A stretch of 7,956 nt of DNA, from assembly GCA_903930805.1 (NCBI GenBank), contig CAIYZZ010000192.1:1-7956 (forward strand). Direction: 5' to 3'. The position numbers and the translations under genes were made by a program. The notes beneath the pieces were generated by a model, which worked only from the letters and a program-made list of their open reading frames with translations, did not search any database and was not told the origin of the DNA. The stretch is from an uncultured Rhodocyclaceae bacterium. Lineage in GTDB: Bacteria > Pseudomonadota > Gammaproteobacteria > Burkholderiales > Rhodocyclaceae. Below are positions 5,947 to 7,956 of the stretch, one piece after another; positions within the stretch are counted from its first letter, which is position 1; each line of letters opens with the position of its first letter.

Positions 5947-6008
5947 GTGATAAGATGCCGCCCTCCGGCGCAAACCGCCCCTGTTCGCAAAGCGTGATCT
6001 CCCCATGA
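5940..6008 (+). CDS. Candidate 22-codon upstream ORF overlapping the secA start
   Basis: ATG 5940-5942 opens a frame of 22 codons ([11 protein letters not shown]... ending SQSVISP) whose TGA at 6006-6008 overlaps the secA ATG at 6005-6007 as ATGA. A purine-rich AGGGTGG (5929-5935) lies before it and a second in-frame ATG is at 5955. secA itself has no clear ribosome site, so coupling by termination and restart is conceivable. The peptide has no signal sequence and is not like SecM. If transcription starts at the extended -10 near 5963, this ORF would not be made in full, so it needs a message that reads in from the M23 gene. ORFs this short are common by chance. Confidence 0.22.
   Translation: MPRDKMPPSGANRPCSQSVISP
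5948..5956 (+). promoter_or_regulatory. Possible extended -10 promoter of secA
   Basis: TGATAAGAT combines the TGn extension with a -10 that matches four of six bases. No -35 is seen at 16-18 bases upstream, which extended -10 promoters can tolerate. Transcription would start near 5963 and give a leader of about 42 bases. The surrounding GATAAGATGC resembles GATAAAATGC before lpxC (3308-3317). Confidence 0.4.
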
Positions 6009-7956
6009 TTTCCGGTCTTCTCAAGAAAATTTTCGGTAGCCGCAACGACCGTTTGCTGCGCCAGTATTCCGCCAACGTTGCACGCATCAACGCGCTCGAA
6101 CCGCAGATGCAGGCCTTGAACGATGCCGATCTGGCGGCCATGACACCCGCTTTCAGGGCCCGCGTGGAAAACGGCGAAAGCCTAGACAGCCTGCTGCCCG
6201 AAGCCTTTGCCGTGGTGCGCGAGGCCGCGTGCCGCGTGCTGGGCATGCGCCACTTCGACGTGCAACTGGTCGGCGGCATGGTGCTGCACAACAACAAGAT
6301 CGCCGAAATGCGCACCGGCGAGGGCAAGACGCTGATGTCAACCCTGCCGGCCTACCTCAATGCGCTGCCCGGCCGTGGCGTGCATGTGGTGACGGTCAAC
6401 GACTACCTTGCCAGCCGCGACGCCGCCTGGATGGGGCAGGTTTATGGTTTTCTTGGTCTCACCGTTGGTTGCAACCTGCCGCACATGGATCATGAGGCGA
6501 AGCAACAGGCCTACGCCGCTGATATTACCTATGGTACCAACGGCGAATTCGGCTTCGACTATCTGCGCGACAACATGGTCTACGCTGCCGGCGAGCGCGT
6601 GCAGAAGGGTCTTAACTACGCGGTCGTGGACGAAGTCGACTCCATCCTCATCGACGAGGCGCGCACCCCGCTCATCATTTCCGGCCAGGCCGAGCAGCAC
6701 ACCGAGCTCTATATCAAGATGAACGCCGTGCCGCCGCTGCTCGAGAAAGGCGAGGCGGCACCAGACCCGCAGGAGCAGGATACGGGCGATTTCATCGTTG
6801 ATCTCAAGGCGCATTCGGTACTGCTCACCGAGCAGGGCCACGAGAAAGCTGAAGAAGTGCTGGCGCGGCTTGGCCTGCTGGCTGAAGGCAGCAGCCTCTA
6901 CGACCCGGCCAACATTTTGCTGATGCACCACCTCTATGCCGCCTTGCGCGCGCACAACCTGTTCCACCGCGACCAGCAATATGTCGTGCAAAAGGGAGAA
7001 CACGGCGATGAAGTGGTCATCGTCGACGAATTTACCGGTCGCCTGATGTCCGGCCGGCGCTGGTCGGACGGCCTGCACCAGGCTGTCGAGGCCAAAGAGG
7101 GCGTGGCGATTCAATCGGAAAATCAGACACTGGCCTCGATTACCTTCCAGAACTACTTCCGCATGTACAGGAAGCTGGCAGGCATGACCGGCACGGCGGA
7201 CACCGAAGCCTACGAGTTCCAGCAGATCTACGGCCTGGAGACGGTGGTCATCCCCACCAACCGGCCGATGGTGCGCGCCGACCATAACGACCAGATCTAC
7301 CGCACGGCCCCGGAAAAATTCACTGCCATCATCGCCGACATTCGCGATTGCCACCAGCGCGGCCAGCCGGTGCTCGTCGGCACCACCTCGATCGAAAACT
7401 CCGAGTTGCTCTCCGATATCCTGACCAAGGAGAAGCTTACCCACCAGGTGCTCAACGCCAAGCAGCACGCCCGTGAGGCCGAGATCATCGTGCAGGCTGG
7501 CCGCCCCGGCGTGATCACCATCGCCACCAACATGGCCGGTCGCGGCACCGACATCGTGCTGGGTGGCAATATCGACAAGCCCATCGCCGCGATCAAGAAC
7601 GATGAGAGCCTTTCTGCTGCCGAAAAAGATCAGCGTCTCGCTGCGCTCAAGGCCGACTGGCAGAAGCTGCACGACCAGGTGTTGGCGGCAGGCGGCCTGC
7701 ACATCATCGGTTCCGAGCGTCACGAATCGCGCCGCATCGACAACCAGTTGCGTGGTCGCGCCGGTCGTCAGGGCGATGCCGGTTCTTCGCGCTTCTACCT
7801 TGCACTCGACGATTCTCTCCTCAAGATCTTCGCCGGCGAACGCCTCAACGCCATCATGGTGCGGCTCAAAATGCCCGAGGGCGAGGCCATCGAACATCCG
7901 CTCGTCACGCGCTCGCTCGAATCCGCCCAGCGCAAGGTCGAGCAGCGCAACTTCGA
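6005..7956 (+). CDS. secA: Protein translocase ATPase SecA, 3' end missing
   Basis: The motor ATPase that pushes unfolded preproteins through the SecYEG channel of the inner membrane. From ATG 6005 the frame is open to the right edge, giving 650 residues of a usual ~900. Domains in order: NBD1 with Walker A MRTGEGKT (residues 102-109) and Walker B DEVD (209-212) in [21 protein letters not shown], the preprotein cross-linking region from about 230 to 370, then NBD2 with [13 protein letters not shown] from 509 and the arginine-finger motif [11 protein letters not shown] from 581. The last part, [26 protein letters not shown], leads into the helical scaffold. Numbering of the Walker motifs equals E. 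coli SecA, which supports this start. The rest of the scaffold, the wing domain and the C-terminal zinc/SecB-binding tail lie outside the window. No Shine-Dalgarno sequence is visible at the usual distance, which is odd for an abundant protein. Confidence 0.98.
   Translation, partial: MISGLLKKIFGSRNDRLLRQYSANVARINALEPQMQALNDADLAAMTPAFRARVENGESLDSLLPEAFAVVREAACRVLGMRHFDVQLVGGMVLHNNKIAEMRTGEGKTLMSTLPAYLNALPGRGVHVVTVNDYLASRDAAWMGQVYGFLGLTVGCNLPHMDHEAKQQAYAADITYGTNGEFGFDYLRDNMVYAAGERVQKGLNYAVVDEVDSILIDEARTPLIISGQAEQHTELYIKMNAVPPLLEKGEAAPDPQEQDTGDFIVDLKAHSVLLTEQGHEKAEEVLARLGLLAEGSSLYDPANILLMHHLYAALRAHNLFHRDQQYVVQKGEHGDEVVIVDEFTGRLMSGRRWSDGLHQAVEAKEGVAIQSENQTLASITFQNYFRMYRKLAGMTGTADTEAYEFQQIYGLETVVIPTNRPMVRADHNDQIYRTAPEKFTAIIADIRDCHQRGQPVLVGTTSIENSELLSDILTKEKLTHQVLNAKQHAREAEIIVQAGRPGVITIATNMAGRGTDIVLGGNIDKPIAAIKNDESLSAAEKDQRLAALKADWQKLHDQVLAAGGLHIIGSERHESRRIDNQLRGRAGRQGDAGSSRFYLALDDSLLKIFAGERLNAIMVRLKMPEGEAIEHPLVTRSLESAQRKVEQRNF

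Noticed and set aside
5885..6004. A secM-type secretion monitor before secA
   Set aside because: The only upstream frame has 22 codons, no signal peptide and no resemblance to the SecM arrest sequence. It is kept only as a possible coupling ORF.
6338..7897. 519-codon open frame on the minus strand opposite secA
   Set aside because: It lies wholly antisense to well-conserved SecA motifs, its product is a Val/Gly/His/Asp-rich sequence typical of antisense reading of GC-rich genes, and it has no recognisable domain.
1..7956. Mobile element, CRISPR array, defence system, RNA gene or riboswitch
   Set aside because: I found no transposase, terminal repeats, spaced direct repeats, tRNA-like or rRNA sequence. 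The coding genes are all chromosomal housekeeping or small accessory genes with even base composition.

Overview
The window is high-GC DNA from a proteobacterial chromosome. The best guess is a betaproteobacterium near the Rhodocyclales. This rests on the gene order, on the DUF4124/glutaredoxin-like and M23 protein styles, and on LpxC, SecA and ExoIII matching proteobacterial forms. The genus cannot be fixed from the sequence alone. Eight protein genes fill almost all of the window. I see no rRNA, tRNA, insertion sequence, CRISPR array or phage gene, and no gene-free stretch longer than 300 bases.

Left part (1-2416): the 3' three quarters of an oligopeptidase A gene (prlC) runs in from the left edge. 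A secreted DUF4124/glutaredoxin-like protein follows 15 bases later, probably in the same transcript. A single-domain PilZ protein, resembling the c-di-GMP receptor MapZ/PA4608 of Pseudomonas, converges on it, and the two stop codons overlap.

Middle (2417-3263): a 76-base divergent intergenic region holds an 11-base tandem repeat and a palindromic -10-like element. It separates the PilZ gene from xth (exodeoxyribonuclease III).

Right part (3264-7956): an envelope, replication and secretion cluster. It holds lpxC (lipid A synthesis), a 61-residue two-helix membrane protein, dciA on the opposite strand (DUF721, replicative helicase loader), a membrane-anchored M23 murein peptidase, and secA, which is cut by the right edge. 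Having lpxC, dciA and secA close together is also known from Pseudomonas. The enterobacterial secM gene is absent from the slot before secA. Instead there is a 120-base leader with a hairpin, a 12-base GC palindrome, an extended -10 element and a possible 22-codon upstream ORF whose stop overlaps the secA start (ATGA).

The genes are ordinary housekeeping genes. The less ordinary signals are in the short control regions: the secA leader, a likely leaderless lpxC start, overlapping 5' ends of dciA and the M23 gene, and the repeats between the PilZ gene and xth. All of these are inferences from sequence alone.
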